Source: Oxalobacter formigenes
GTDB taxonomy: Bacteria > Pseudomonadota > Gammaproteobacteria > Burkholderiales > Burkholderiaceae_D
DNA length: 47,767 nt
Assembly: GCA_023667225.1 (NCBI GenBank)
Contig: JAMPAN010000009.1
Location: 1 to 47,767, forward strand
Direction of reading: 5' to 3'
A program made the translations under genes and the position numbers. Below, piece by piece: positions 9,663 through 16,896 of the stretch. Position 1 is the first letter of the stretch; every line of letters starts with the position of its first letter. Below the pieces are notes generated by a model. It searched no databases and was not told the DNA's origin. It was given only the letters and a program-made list of their open reading frames with translations.

Positions 9663-9689
9663 TTAGCACTCCTTGCCAAAGAGTGCTAA
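9663..9689. promoter_or_regulatory. CIRCE operator (HrcA box) upstream of rpoH
   Basis: The sequence reads TTAGCACTC, nine spacer bases, then GAGTGCTAA: a perfect match to the CIRCE inverted repeat bound by the repressor HrcA. It lies 52 bp before the rpoH start and overlaps a plausible sigma-70 promoter (TTAGCA at 9663, TAAAAT at 9687, 18-bp spacing). HrcA bound here should repress rpoH. hrcA itself is in this window at 32.2 kb. The match is read directly from the sequence; the repression is inference from the known role of CIRCE. Confidence 0.93.
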
Positions 9690-9741
9690 AATAACACAGA
9701 CAGGAAAAACGACCGGTTTCATAAAAATTGAAGGAAGAAAC

Positions 9742-10641
9742 ATGACTGTAACATCCGCGCCACCGGCCCTGATGATGCCGAACCAGCATTCCCTGGTTCC
9801 TGCCTTCACCGGCGCACTGGGTAACATCGAAGCCTATATAGCCGAAGTCAACCGGCTTCCCATGCTTTCCTGCGAACAGGAAACCGTGCTCGCAAAGCGC
9901 TATCGCGAGCATGACGACCTTGCGGCTGCGCAAGCGCTGGTACTGTCGCATCTCAGGCTTGTCGCCTCCATCGCCAGGGGCTACCTGGGTTACGGCCTGC
10001 CCCATGCAGACCTGATACAGGAAGGCAATATCGGCCTGATGAAAGCCGTCAAACGCTTTGACCCGGAAATGGGCGTACGGCTGGTTTCCTATGCCATTCA
10101 CTGGATCAAAGCAGAAATCCATGAATATATCCTTCGCAACTGGCGTATGGTCAAAGTTGCCACCACCAAAGCGCAGCGCAAACTTTTCTTCAACCTGCGC
10201 AGCCACCGCAACGGCAGCGAAACCATGAGCGAAGAACAAATTGACTCACTCGCCCAAAAACTGAATGTCAAAAGAGAAGAAGTGCTGGAAATGGAAACCC
10301 GCATGAATGGCCGGGACATTGCACTGGAACCCTCCTCCGGCAATGATGATGAAAATTTTGCCCCCATCGCTTACCTCTCCTCGGAAGACAACGAACCAAT
10401 GAGGCAGCTTGAAGCGCAACAGGCCGAGCGTCTCCGGTCCGAAGGGCTCAAAGAAGCATTAAACAAACTGGATCCGCGTTCCCGCCGCATTATTGAAGCG
10501 CGCTGGCTCGCTGGTGAAAATGAAGCCGGAGCCACCCTGCATACCCTTGCAGAAGAATTCGGTGTCTCCGCCGAGCGGATACGCCAGATTGAAACAGCTG
10601 CCATGAAAAAAATGAAAAACGCACTGGTTGCCTATCAATAA
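9742..10641 (+). CDS. rpoH: Heat-shock sigma factor RpoH (sigma-32)
   Basis: RpoH directs RNA polymerase to heat-shock promoters. The 299-residue product contains the region 2 core (LVLSHLRLVASIARGYLGYGLPHADLIQEGNIGLMKAV), the RpoH-box type segment TTKAQRKLFFNLRS, and region 4 ending with the helix-turn-helix FGVSAERIRQIETAAMKKMK. I place the start at 9742 (MTVTSAPP), preceded by AAGGAAG with good spacing; the frame is open further upstream, but that reading would begin inside the CIRCE element. The perfect CIRCE box shows that transcription is probably controlled by HrcA. Confidence 0.96.
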   Translation: MTVTSAPPALMMPNQHSLVPAFTGALGNIEAYIAEVNRLPMLSCEQETVLAKRYREHDDLAAAQALVLSHLRLVASIARGYLGYGLPHADLIQEGNIGLMKAVKRFDPEMGVRLVSYAIHWIKAEIHEYILRNWRMVKVATTKAQRKLFFNLRSHRNGSETMSEEQIDSLAQKLNVKREEVLEMETRMNGRDIALEPSSGNDDENFAPIAYLSSEDNEPMRQLEAQQAERLRSEGLKEALNKLDPRSRRIIEARWLAGENEAGATLHTLAEEFGVSAERIRQIETAAMKKMKNALVAYQ

Positions 10642-10703
10642 CCCGCCAGACAACAGAAGGAAACAGTAAAATAAGGCCGTTTTTTGCCGAAAGTTACTGT
10701 AGT

Positions 10704-11762
10704 ATGAATGCGTCTGCAACCTGTTTCCTTCCCTTTTCCTGCTTTCAGGAACTGGTCTGTCAGTTCCTGCACGTATTCGAATTTAAGCCCACCACTGCCA
10801 GGACCTACCGGTCGGCGCTTTCATCTTTCTTTAACTGGCTTTCCACAACAGGGACTCCCCTGCCGGCAAAAGAACATATCATCCTCTGGAAAACCTTTCT
10901 CGGAGAAAACCGCTCCCTGGCAACCATCCAGACCTACCTGACCGCTATCCGGCTATTCTTCAAATGGACAGAACAGCAGGGCATCTATCCCGATATTTCC
11001 CTGTCCATAAAAGGCATCCGGGTTGGCCGCTTTCCCCGAAAAGACTTCCTGACATCGAAACAAGTACTCACGCTTCTTGATAAAACCGTCCAGAAAAAAA
11101 CCGCCCTGCGCGACTATGCCCTGATTCTGCTGATGGTCACCTGCGGCCTGCGTGTATCCGAAGCCGCCCAGGCAAACATAGGCGACTTGCGGAACATTGG
11201 CAGAAAAACCGTCCTGTATATCCACGGAAAAGGCCGGGATGGCAAAACAGAATCCGTAAATGTGCCGGGGAAAGCCGTCTCGGCCATTACCCGCTACCTG
11301 GCCACAAGACCAGCGCTAACGTCCCATTCCCCCTTGTTTACATCGGCAGGACGAAATAACCCGGGAGGCCATCTCTCGGCACGCTCAATCAGCCGTATCA
11401 TCAAAACCCTGTTACTGTCCTGCGGCATCAATAACAGCCAGTTAACCGCGCACTCCCTGCGCCATACCGCCGTTACCCTGTCCCTCAAAGCCGGCGCGAC
11501 CCTGCAACAAGTCCAGCAATTCGCCCGGCACAGCCTGATTACCACCACCCAGATTTATGCGCATAACCTGGAGCGGCTGCGCAATCCCTGTTCCAGCAAA
11601 ATCGCCCGTTTTCTTTTCCAGGAAAGCAGAATACATCAGGAAAAGGACACCTCCCCCTTCCACAACATTTCTTCTGACAACTACTGGCAGGGAAAAAGAA
11701 ACAGCCAGCTCCCCCAGCCGCTTGCCCGGCTTACCACAGATATTCCAGGAAATGCCTGCTAA
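10704..11762 (+). CDS. Tyrosine site-specific recombinase
   Basis: This 352-residue integrase-family enzyme has an N-terminal SAM-like core-binding domain (about residues 10-105) and a C-terminal catalytic domain with the full set of residues: Arg150 (CGLRVSEA), Lys176 (HGKGRDGK), His250 and Arg253 (HSLRHTA), His276 and nucleophile Tyr285 (TTTQIYAH). It carries a C-terminal tail of about 60 residues beyond the XerC/XerD length. It lies 148 bp upstream of one arm of a perfect 25-bp inverted repeat, so the natural inference is an invertase acting on the adjacent segment. It could instead be a relic integrase of the island. No strong Shine-Dalgarno site precedes the ATG at 10704. It follows rpoH by about 60 bp on the same strand. 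Confidence 0.9.
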   Translation: MNASATCFLPFSCFQELVCQFLHVFEFKPTTARTYRSALSSFFNWLSTTGTPLPAKEHIILWKTFLGENRSLATIQTYLTAIRLFFKWTEQQGIYPDISLSIKGIRVGRFPRKDFLTSKQVLTLLDKTVQKKTALRDYALILLMVTCGLRVSEAAQANIGDLRNIGRKTVLYIHGKGRDGKTESVNVPGKAVSAITRYLATRPALTSHSPLFTSAGRNNPGGHLSARSISRIIKTLLLSCGINNSQLTAHSLRHTAVTLSLKAGATLQQVQQFARHSLITTTQIYAHNLERLRNPCSSKIARFLFQESRIHQEKDTSPFHNISSDNYWQGKRNSQLPQPLARLTTDIPGNAC

Positions 11763-11909
11763 ACCGGCACTCACTTACCGCACACAACTTTTTCCCGTCC
11801 CCTCACATCCAGCCATACACCCGTGCATTCCGGTAAAACTGCCGCCCATATCCAGGCGGGGAAATACCTTCCTGTTACAAAAAAGAGACAGTACGCTCGC
11901 GCGCGCTAC

Positions 11910-11934
11910 GTCTGTTAATGCGTATTAACGGACA
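11910..11934 (+). repeat. Left arm of perfect 25-bp inverted repeat (IRL)
   Basis: The arm begins GTCTGTTAATGC and ends TATTAACGGACA. Its exact reverse complement occurs at 12108-12132. The arm has internal dyad symmetry (GTTAAT, four bases, ATTAAC), as expected for a tyrosine recombinase core site with two enzyme-binding arms around a short crossover region. It lies 148 bp downstream of the recombinase stop codon. Confidence 0.9.
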
Positions 11935-12107
11935 CTTCTGCCGTCAAAAACAGCCTCCCCAATACCGAAGATAAGTCTATCAAAACACAGGCTATTCTCA
12001 AATATATAACAAGAGAATTCTGCTTTGGCAGCATCGTCTATAAAAAAGTTAAATATTTTAAATTAACAAAAATAACATTAAAAATCAATACATTGCAAAT
12101 CAGTTAA
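11935..12107. promoter_or_regulatory. Putative invertible segment (173 bp) carrying promoter-like sequence
   Basis: This AT-rich segment lies between the two inverted arms and contains no gene. Promoter-like boxes can be drawn on both strands. Rightward, TTGCAA at 12093-12098 with TAATAC at 12115-12120 (16-bp spacing) straddles the right arm. Leftward, TTGATT followed 17 bases later by TAATTT is one candidate. If the segment inverts, a rightward promoter serving the exported-protein genes from 12.2 kb would be turned toward the recombinase gene. Inversion and promoter activity are inference; the flanking repeat is observed. Confidence 0.55.
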
Positions 12108-12132
12108 TGTCCGTTAATACGCATTAACAGAC
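12108..12132 (-). repeat. Right arm of perfect 25-bp inverted repeat (IRR), inside a 40-bp palindrome
   Basis: This is the exact reverse complement of 11910-11934. It lies inside a longer imperfect palindrome, 12101-12140, that begins CAGTTAATGT and ends ACATTAACTG, so the right site carries four GTTAAT/ATTAAC half-sites where the left has two. The extra outer pair may be accessory recombinase or regulator binding sites. The arm ends 102 bp before the start of the first exported-protein gene. Confidence 0.9.
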
Positions 12133-12234
12133 ATTAACTGATTCACGCACGGGCATCAAAAAATGGAAAACAGGTTTTTAACACCGGCCAAATAAAAATA
12201 ATCCTCGCATTTTCATCACAAAAGGTTTCATCAA

Positions 12235-13074
12235 TTGGCAAGTTCCCGGCATAAACAGACAAAACAGCAGGTATTCAGCGCTGCCCGCAAGCTGGGAATG
12301 GCCGTCATCATGGCAATAAGTCTCATTGGCGGGCAAGCCGCTGCACAAGAAGCGGCAACCGGCGAACTGGATGCCTGCGTGATGCAAAAGCAGCTGCTCT
12401 ACAGCGGAGGCGGCATGATAGCAGGTGCCGTGGCAGGCGCAGGAATCGCCTACCTCACCAGGCAAAACGTAGTTCAGGGCGCAAAAATCGGCGCTGGCGT
12501 CGGTTCGCTTTTCGGCGCTGGCTACGCCTATTTCAAGGCCTACGGGAAATGTATGCAGGAACATCCCGAATGGAAAAGCGAATCCCGGCTTTCCCGGACA
12601 AAAACATTTAAAACATTAAAAAACCGCTTTTCACGTGAATTGACCAAAGGCAAAGACATCATCCGGATTGAAAAACTGAGCGGAAGCAGAACAAGCGTCG
12701 CCCTCGGTTCCAGCAACCATGTCACAGCCCGGATCATCGTTATGACGCAGGATGGCGCAGAAAAAGAAATTACCCTGACAAACCGTCTATTCATCATCAA
12801 AAAAGATGAAAAGACCGGCGCCACCATCATGAACAACCATGTCTTTCATGGTGCGGAACAGGAAAAACGGGTTGTGGAAAACGGCGAATTTGTTTACCGG
12901 AACGAAATTCCGCTGCCGCCAATGGATGAACACATGGCTGAAATGATCGGCAAAACACTTTATTACGAACTGGACGTCATGATCGGCGAAAAAAGTATGG
13001 ACAGGCGCAGTTTTGAATTTCGCATTACCGGAAACGCCAATGGCAGAAAACACATTCGCGCGATCCATTCATAA
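12235..13074 (+). CDS. Exported glycine-zipper protein, first gene of cluster
   Basis: This 279-residue protein begins at a TTG preceded by AAAGG at 9-bp spacing. The basic n-region and hydrophobic stretch (residues about 20-38, ending AAAQE) look like a signal peptide. Residues about 58-102 are a glycine zipper (GGGMIAGAVAGAGIAY, then GAKIGAGVGSLFGAGYAY), which usually packs against or into membranes. The remaining 170 residues form an apparently beta-rich domain I do not recognise. The same domain recurs in the gene at 21065: shared landmarks are a Cys-x8-10-HPEW-x-x-ES motif, NRL/HRI-type strands, YRxxIxLPP and DRRxxxF. It is the first gene after the putative switch. Confidence 0.8.
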   Translation: MASSRHKQTKQQVFSAARKLGMAVIMAISLIGGQAAAQEAATGELDACVMQKQLLYSGGGMIAGAVAGAGIAYLTRQNVVQGAKIGAGVGSLFGAGYAYFKAYGKCMQEHPEWKSESRLSRTKTFKTLKNRFSRELTKGKDIIRIEKLSGSRTSVALGSSNHVTARIIVMTQDGAEKEITLTNRLFIIKKDEKTGATIMNNHVFHGAEQEKRVVENGEFVYRNEIPLPPMDEHMAEMIGKTLYYELDVMIGEKSMDRRSFEFRITGNANGRKHIRAIHS

Positions 13075-13117
13075 ACAGGACTTCTAAAAAAACAATAACG
13101 CCAACGGAACCAGCCTG

Positions 13118-14479
13118 ATGAAAATAGCGGGAAACAACACGCCGGCTCTTTTCTGCATTGGAAAATATGCAGCCGTCATTTTTATGGCAAGCATCCTCTG
13201 CGGCTGCGCGGCCCGCTACATGTACGGCTACGAAAACACCTTCAAAACCTACCATGTTCCAGAAGAACTGATTCGGAAAATCCGTGCTGAATTCACAGAA
13301 TTCGGCCTGCCGGATGCTGCCATTGAGCTTGACCAGACAGGCCGCGTCCGCCTGACAGGCCATTTTCGCAATGAAGACGAAGTTGACCGCGCCTTCATGA
13401 TCATCACCGCCAATGTCGGCGTCAAATCCACCTCGCCGTTTTATCCGGAAAATGTGAAACACCGCCGGATCAGCGATGCGATGAGGCAGGCAATACAAAA
13501 TTATGCCTCGCAGGCACCGGGACAAAAAGCCGGCGTCAAATATGCGCTGGTTATCGGCGTCAACCGCTACCTGCATCCAACCATACTGAAAGATATCAAC
13601 GGCGCAGACGATGCCAAACGGGTAGCAGACTGGGCGGAAAAATCAGGATTCACCGTCATTGACCTGATCGGCTCCCGTGCAACACGGCGAAACATCATCA
13701 AAACCGTCCGGGAACTCTCCCGGAAAATCCGTCCAGAGGATACGCTTTTTTTGTACGTTTCCACGCATGGCTTGCCGCCGATACCCTCTCCCGAAGGAAA
13801 GGATGCCAGGCGCATGTCAATGATGGCTTATGACAGCGGCGTGCCGGGCATAGAAAAAATGGGAGGAACCGCCCTCATGCTGGCCTTGCAAAAAACATCC
13901 GTTCCGGACCATCTTTTCCAGCAGCTGGCCCACAAGGAAATCAGGGTAAAACGCGTCCTGGTTGACACCTGCTACAGTGGAAACATGTTTGGCATTGCGC
14001 GAAACAAGACTGCCGACCAGTATATCCGGCTGGCGAACAATGGCAAACCGGAACTTTTCGGCATCTCCTTCACCTCATGGGCCGGCGACGATATTCACAC
14101 AAAAGGAATCGCCTCCCTGGACGCTCCCCGGCAGCAAACCGGCGGCAGCCAGCAAAAAAATGACTGGCGAAAAAATACCGGCAGGAACTTTGTAGTCATC
14201 ACTGCCACCAGCTCTGGAGAAGAATCCTACGGCCCGGCAGAAAACGAAAAAGGGCTGGCCGAATTCACACTGGATGACGGCACCCGCCTTGTCGGCTCCT
14301 ACTTTACGCAAAGTTTCCTGGAATACCTGGAACGTTTCGGCAACCGGATTGGCTCCGCCTTCTGGAAAGCCAGCGAATTTACCCAGCAGGAAGTCTATCG
14401 GTTAAGCCGCGAAAAACGCACACAGACACCCCGTATGTATCCCTATCTGGATGCCGACGACCCATTGGAAATTTATTAA
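13118..14479 (+). CDS. Lipoprotein with BON-like domain and caspase-like (C14) peptidase domain
   Basis: This 453-residue protein has a lipoprotein signal (hydrophobic 15-28, LCGC with lipid-acceptor Cys30), so it should be anchored in the envelope. Residues about 48-112 resemble a BON domain (ELIRKIRAEF, then VRLTGHFRNEDEVDRA). The caspase-like domain starts at KYALVIGVNRY (about 141-151), with catalytic His217 in YVSTHG and catalytic Cys285 in VDTCYSGN, both in the order found in peptidase family C14 and both intact. C14 enzymes often cut after basic residues, but the substrate here is unknown. The next gene starts 16 bp later. A surface or periplasmic caspase-like enzyme with its partners in one transcript is unusual. 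Confidence 0.85.
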   Translation: MKIAGNNTPALFCIGKYAAVIFMASILCGCAARYMYGYENTFKTYHVPEELIRKIRAEFTEFGLPDAAIELDQTGRVRLTGHFRNEDEVDRAFMIITANVGVKSTSPFYPENVKHRRISDAMRQAIQNYASQAPGQKAGVKYALVIGVNRYLHPTILKDINGADDAKRVADWAEKSGFTVIDLIGSRATRRNIIKTVRELSRKIRPEDTLFLYVSTHGLPPIPSPEGKDARRMSMMAYDSGVPGIEKMGGTALMLALQKTSVPDHLFQQLAHKEIRVKRVLVDTCYSGNMFGIARNKTADQYIRLANNGKPELFGISFTSWAGDDIHTKGIASLDAPRQQTGGSQQKNDWRKNTGRNFVVITATSSGEESYGPAENEKGLAEFTLDDGTRLVGSYFTQSFLEYLERFGNRIGSAFWKASEFTQQEVYRLSREKRTQTPRMYPYLDADDPLEIY

Positions 14480-14495
14480 CACTGAAGGAGATCCC

Positions 14496-15281
14496 ATGTT
14501 TAAAAAAAGCCTGATTGCAGCCGTATCCCTCGTTTTGGCTTCTGCCGGTATGGCAGGGGAAACGCTAAACAGCAAAGGATGCCATATTGATAAAAACGGA
14601 AACTGCGAAATCGTTCCCAGCACTGCCGGCAAAGAAACCGGCAAAGAAACCGGCAAAGAAACCGGCAAAGAAACCGGCAAAGAAACTGATGCAAAAAAAC
14701 AGATTAAAAAAGGCAGCAAGGGCGTCGCGCTGAATTACAGCATTCTGTTGCAATCCAAAAACGGAAAACTTCAAAAAGTCAACGCCAACCGCTCCTTCAA
14801 ATCCGGAGAAAAATTCAAAATCGTTGTCAACGTAAAAAAACCCTCCTACCTGTACATCCTCAACGAAGATTCCTCCGGCAACCTTGCCCGCCAGATTTAT
14901 CCGGAACAGGGGCAGCACGTCTTTTTCAAAGCGCGCAAAAAAGTCACCCTTCCCAAAGAAGGCTACTTCGTATTTGACGACGAACCCGGAACCGAATACC
15001 TGTTCATTTACGCCTCCGAAGAAAAATCCGACTTTGAAATATCGTCTGCTGTAAACGATATGCAGCCTGATGTGGTAGAAGGCGGCGCCGATGAAAATTG
15101 CGATACAGCAGAAAATCCGGAAACACGCGCCAAGGCAGTAGATTATGTCAGCGGGAAAGTGTGCGGCAATTTCCGCGGGAAAGGCATCTATTCTGAAGCC
15201 CCTGCCAGGAATCCGGAAGAAAAAGAATTTGAAACAGCCGATCCCAATCTGCTGATGCTTTTAAAACTCAAGCACAAATAA
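14496..15281 (+). CDS. Exported DUF4384-like protein with KETG repeats
   Basis: The 261-residue product starts at ATG 14496 behind AAGGAGAT, which decides against the longer frame from 14451. It has a signal peptide (KKSLIAAVSLVLASAGMAG), a five-fold GKET repeat (about residues 45-64), and a C-terminal beta domain with FKSGEKFKIVVNVKKPSYLYILNEDSSG and IYPEQGQ. That order matches DUF4384, a family that often accompanies secreted caspase-like or kinase-like proteins. It directly follows the BON-caspase lipoprotein, so it may present or regulate substrate. The function of DUF4384 is not established. Confidence 0.8.
   Translation: MFKKSLIAAVSLVLASAGMAGETLNSKGCHIDKNGNCEIVPSTAGKETGKETGKETGKETGKETDAKKQIKKGSKGVALNYSILLQSKNGKLQKVNANRSFKSGEKFKIVVNVKKPSYLYILNEDSSGNLARQIYPEQGQHVFFKARKKVTLPKEGYFVFDDEPGTEYLFIYASEEKSDFEISSAVNDMQPDVVEGGADENCDTAENPETRAKAVDYVSGKVCGNFRGKGIYSEAPARNPEEKEFETADPNLLMLLKLKHK
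14628..14687 (+). repeat. Five tandem 12-bp repeats inside the DUF4384-like gene
   Basis: The unit GGCAAAGAAACC is repeated five times end to end; only the last copy differs, ending in ACT. Because the unit is 12 bp, copy-number change would keep the frame and only lengthen or shorten the Gly-Lys-Glu-Thr linker between the signal peptide and the folded domain. Near-identity of the copies suggests recent expansion. Confidence 0.92.
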
Positions 15282-15322
15282 CCTCTTAACAGACCAGGCC
15301 GTCCGTAACGAGTAAAAAAATC

Positions 15323-16066
15323 GTGAAGAAATTATTGGCGCTTTTTTATTGCACGCTCTTGTGCGGATGCGCAGGAATATCGCTGCCGGTTCAGCAATTC
15401 GGTATGAGTTCGCAAATCGAGCACGTCAGCCGTACCGCTGTCCAGCAATCCGTCCGCACAGGAAAAACATCCGATATGGAAGTACTCCGCGCCTACGGGC
15501 GGCCTGCCCTTATTTCGCAAAGATCAAACGGAGAAAAACTTTATGCCTATCACGTCAGCCATACCAATATCGAACAAAACACCATAAAAAGCAAATCCAT
15601 CAACTTTTTGATCGGAACAAACAACCGCGTAAAAAGCTGGACATTCCAGGAAAACATCATCAATGCAGGAGCTGGGAGCAGTGCCGGGAATTTTATCCCG
15701 GCAGAAGACGAAGGCATCGTCGTGCGCCTGCTTGAACGTGTGCCGCCCAACGCAAGCCGGAAGCAGCTGCTGCAATTTCTGGGGAAACCGGCAAGCGAAG
15801 ACAAAAGCGCCTGCAACTACCTGTTCAAAAACGACTACTCCGGGCAGTCCCCCATGTCATTAGGCGTACTCGACATGAGCAGCGGCTGGCCCGTGACATT
15901 CATGATGAACCGCTCCGGCAGAGCCGGCCAGATGATCCTGGAAAAACCCTTTTACGAGCAGGTCAGCCAATGGGCGCACTTCCGGATAAAGGTACTGACA
16001 TTTGAATATCGCGCCCCTGACGACCGTGAAAACAACGCCATTGCCGAATATACACCCTCTCCATAA
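15323..16066 (+). CDS. BamE/SmpA-like lipoprotein, copy 1
   Basis: This 247-residue lipoprotein uses a GTG start (MKKLLALFYCTLLCGCAG), with lipobox LCGC. It contains two BamE-like motifs: GKTSDMEVLRAYGRPALISQ followed by GEKLYAYHV, and later ASRKQLLQFLGKP followed by a YLF strand. This x-LGxP-x-x-GxxxxxY pattern is typical of the SmpA/BamE outer-membrane lipoprotein fold. Two relatives lie at 19922 and 21886. It is longer than true BamE (about 110-180 residues), so it is unlikely to be the outer-membrane assembly subunit itself. Its role in the cluster is unknown. Confidence 0.75.
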   Translation: MKKLLALFYCTLLCGCAGISLPVQQFGMSSQIEHVSRTAVQQSVRTGKTSDMEVLRAYGRPALISQRSNGEKLYAYHVSHTNIEQNTIKSKSINFLIGTNNRVKSWTFQENIINAGAGSSAGNFIPAEDEGIVVRLLERVPPNASRKQLLQFLGKPASEDKSACNYLFKNDYSGQSPMSLGVLDMSSGWPVTFMMNRSGRAGQMILEKPFYEQVSQWAHFRIKVLTFEYRAPDDRENNAIAEYTPSP

Positions 16067-16097
16067 AAACCATTTCGCCTGACAAATTGGAAAAACA

Positions 16098-16802
16098 ATG
16101 AAAAAAATATTTTTATATCCCCTCCTGTTCGTGCTGGCAGGCAACATCTGCCTGGCACAAGATCAACAGCCTGTCCCCCCCGGCTCCCTTGCCTCTGCTG
16201 TACCTGGCACAGACGCCCGGCCTGCCGATACCGCCGTGCCAGAAGAAACACCCATTCTGAAAACATCCGAAAAAACACCCCCTGCGCCGCAGGCAAATCC
16301 GGAACCGGAATCCAAAAAAACATTGCCGTCCGTCCCGGCAGAGGCAGATATTAAAGCGCCGTCTCTGCCGGCAGAACAAAAAACCATACAGTTGTCGCAG
16401 GAAAAAAAAGAAAACACAGCACTGCAAAAAAACGCTTCAGACATAGCAGAAACAAAAAAACAGGCGGAAACGACAGACACACGCGAAACGGCAGCAGAAC
16501 GCCGGAGCCGTCAGGCCCGAATCCTCGCCAACATGGCAATTGATCTCATGGCGCACGAAAATTACGGGCTGGCGGAAAAGAAACTTCAGGAAGCCCTGAA
16601 AATTGATCCCCACCTGGCCAGCGCCTATTGCAACATGGCCCTTTTCGACTGGCGCGCAGAAAACCAGGAAGCCGCCTTCATGAACATTGAAACCTGCTTC
16701 ATAAAAGGATTCAGGGATTTCAAAAAACTTGAAGAAGACACCGACTTTGGCGACATAGTTTCAGACAGGCGGTATGAAGCCCTGAAAAACCGCTATCAAT
16801 AG
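16098..16802 (+). CDS. Exported proline-rich TPR protein
   Basis: The 234-residue product has a signal peptide (residues 1-20, cleavage near CLA-QD), then about 110 residues rich in Pro, Ala, Glu and Lys that look unstructured, and a C-terminal pair of tetratricopeptide-like helices (AEKKLQEALKIDPHLASAYCNMALFDWR). It starts behind GGAAAAACA, 31 bp after the BamE-like gene. The C-terminal 90 residues resemble those of the next gene. It is probably a periplasmic scaffold protein. Confidence 0.75.
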   Translation: MKKIFLYPLLFVLAGNICLAQDQQPVPPGSLASAVPGTDARPADTAVPEETPILKTSEKTPPAPQANPEPESKKTLPSVPAEADIKAPSLPAEQKTIQLSQEKKENTALQKNASDIAETKKQAETTDTRETAAERRSRQARILANMAIDLMAHENYGLAEKKLQEALKIDPHLASAYCNMALFDWRAENQEAAFMNIETCFIKGFRDFKKLEEDTDFGDIVSDRRYEALKNRYQ

Positions 16803-16896
16803 CCTGCCCAATCAGGATCCATACAGATCTTTCAGCAATACCGCCTGAAAAAAGTCAAACAAAAAACAACATCCCCTGACAATAAAAGGAAACAAC

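Noticed and set aside
11910-12132. CRISPR array, integron attC or dif site as explanation for the repeats
   Set aside because: There are only two copies, in inverted orientation, with no spacer series or cassette genes. The core resembles dif only in general layout.
15323-16066. Calling the lipoprotein BamE itself
   Set aside because: It is too long, has two repeats and occurs in three copies in an accessory cluster; true BamE should be a single core gene.
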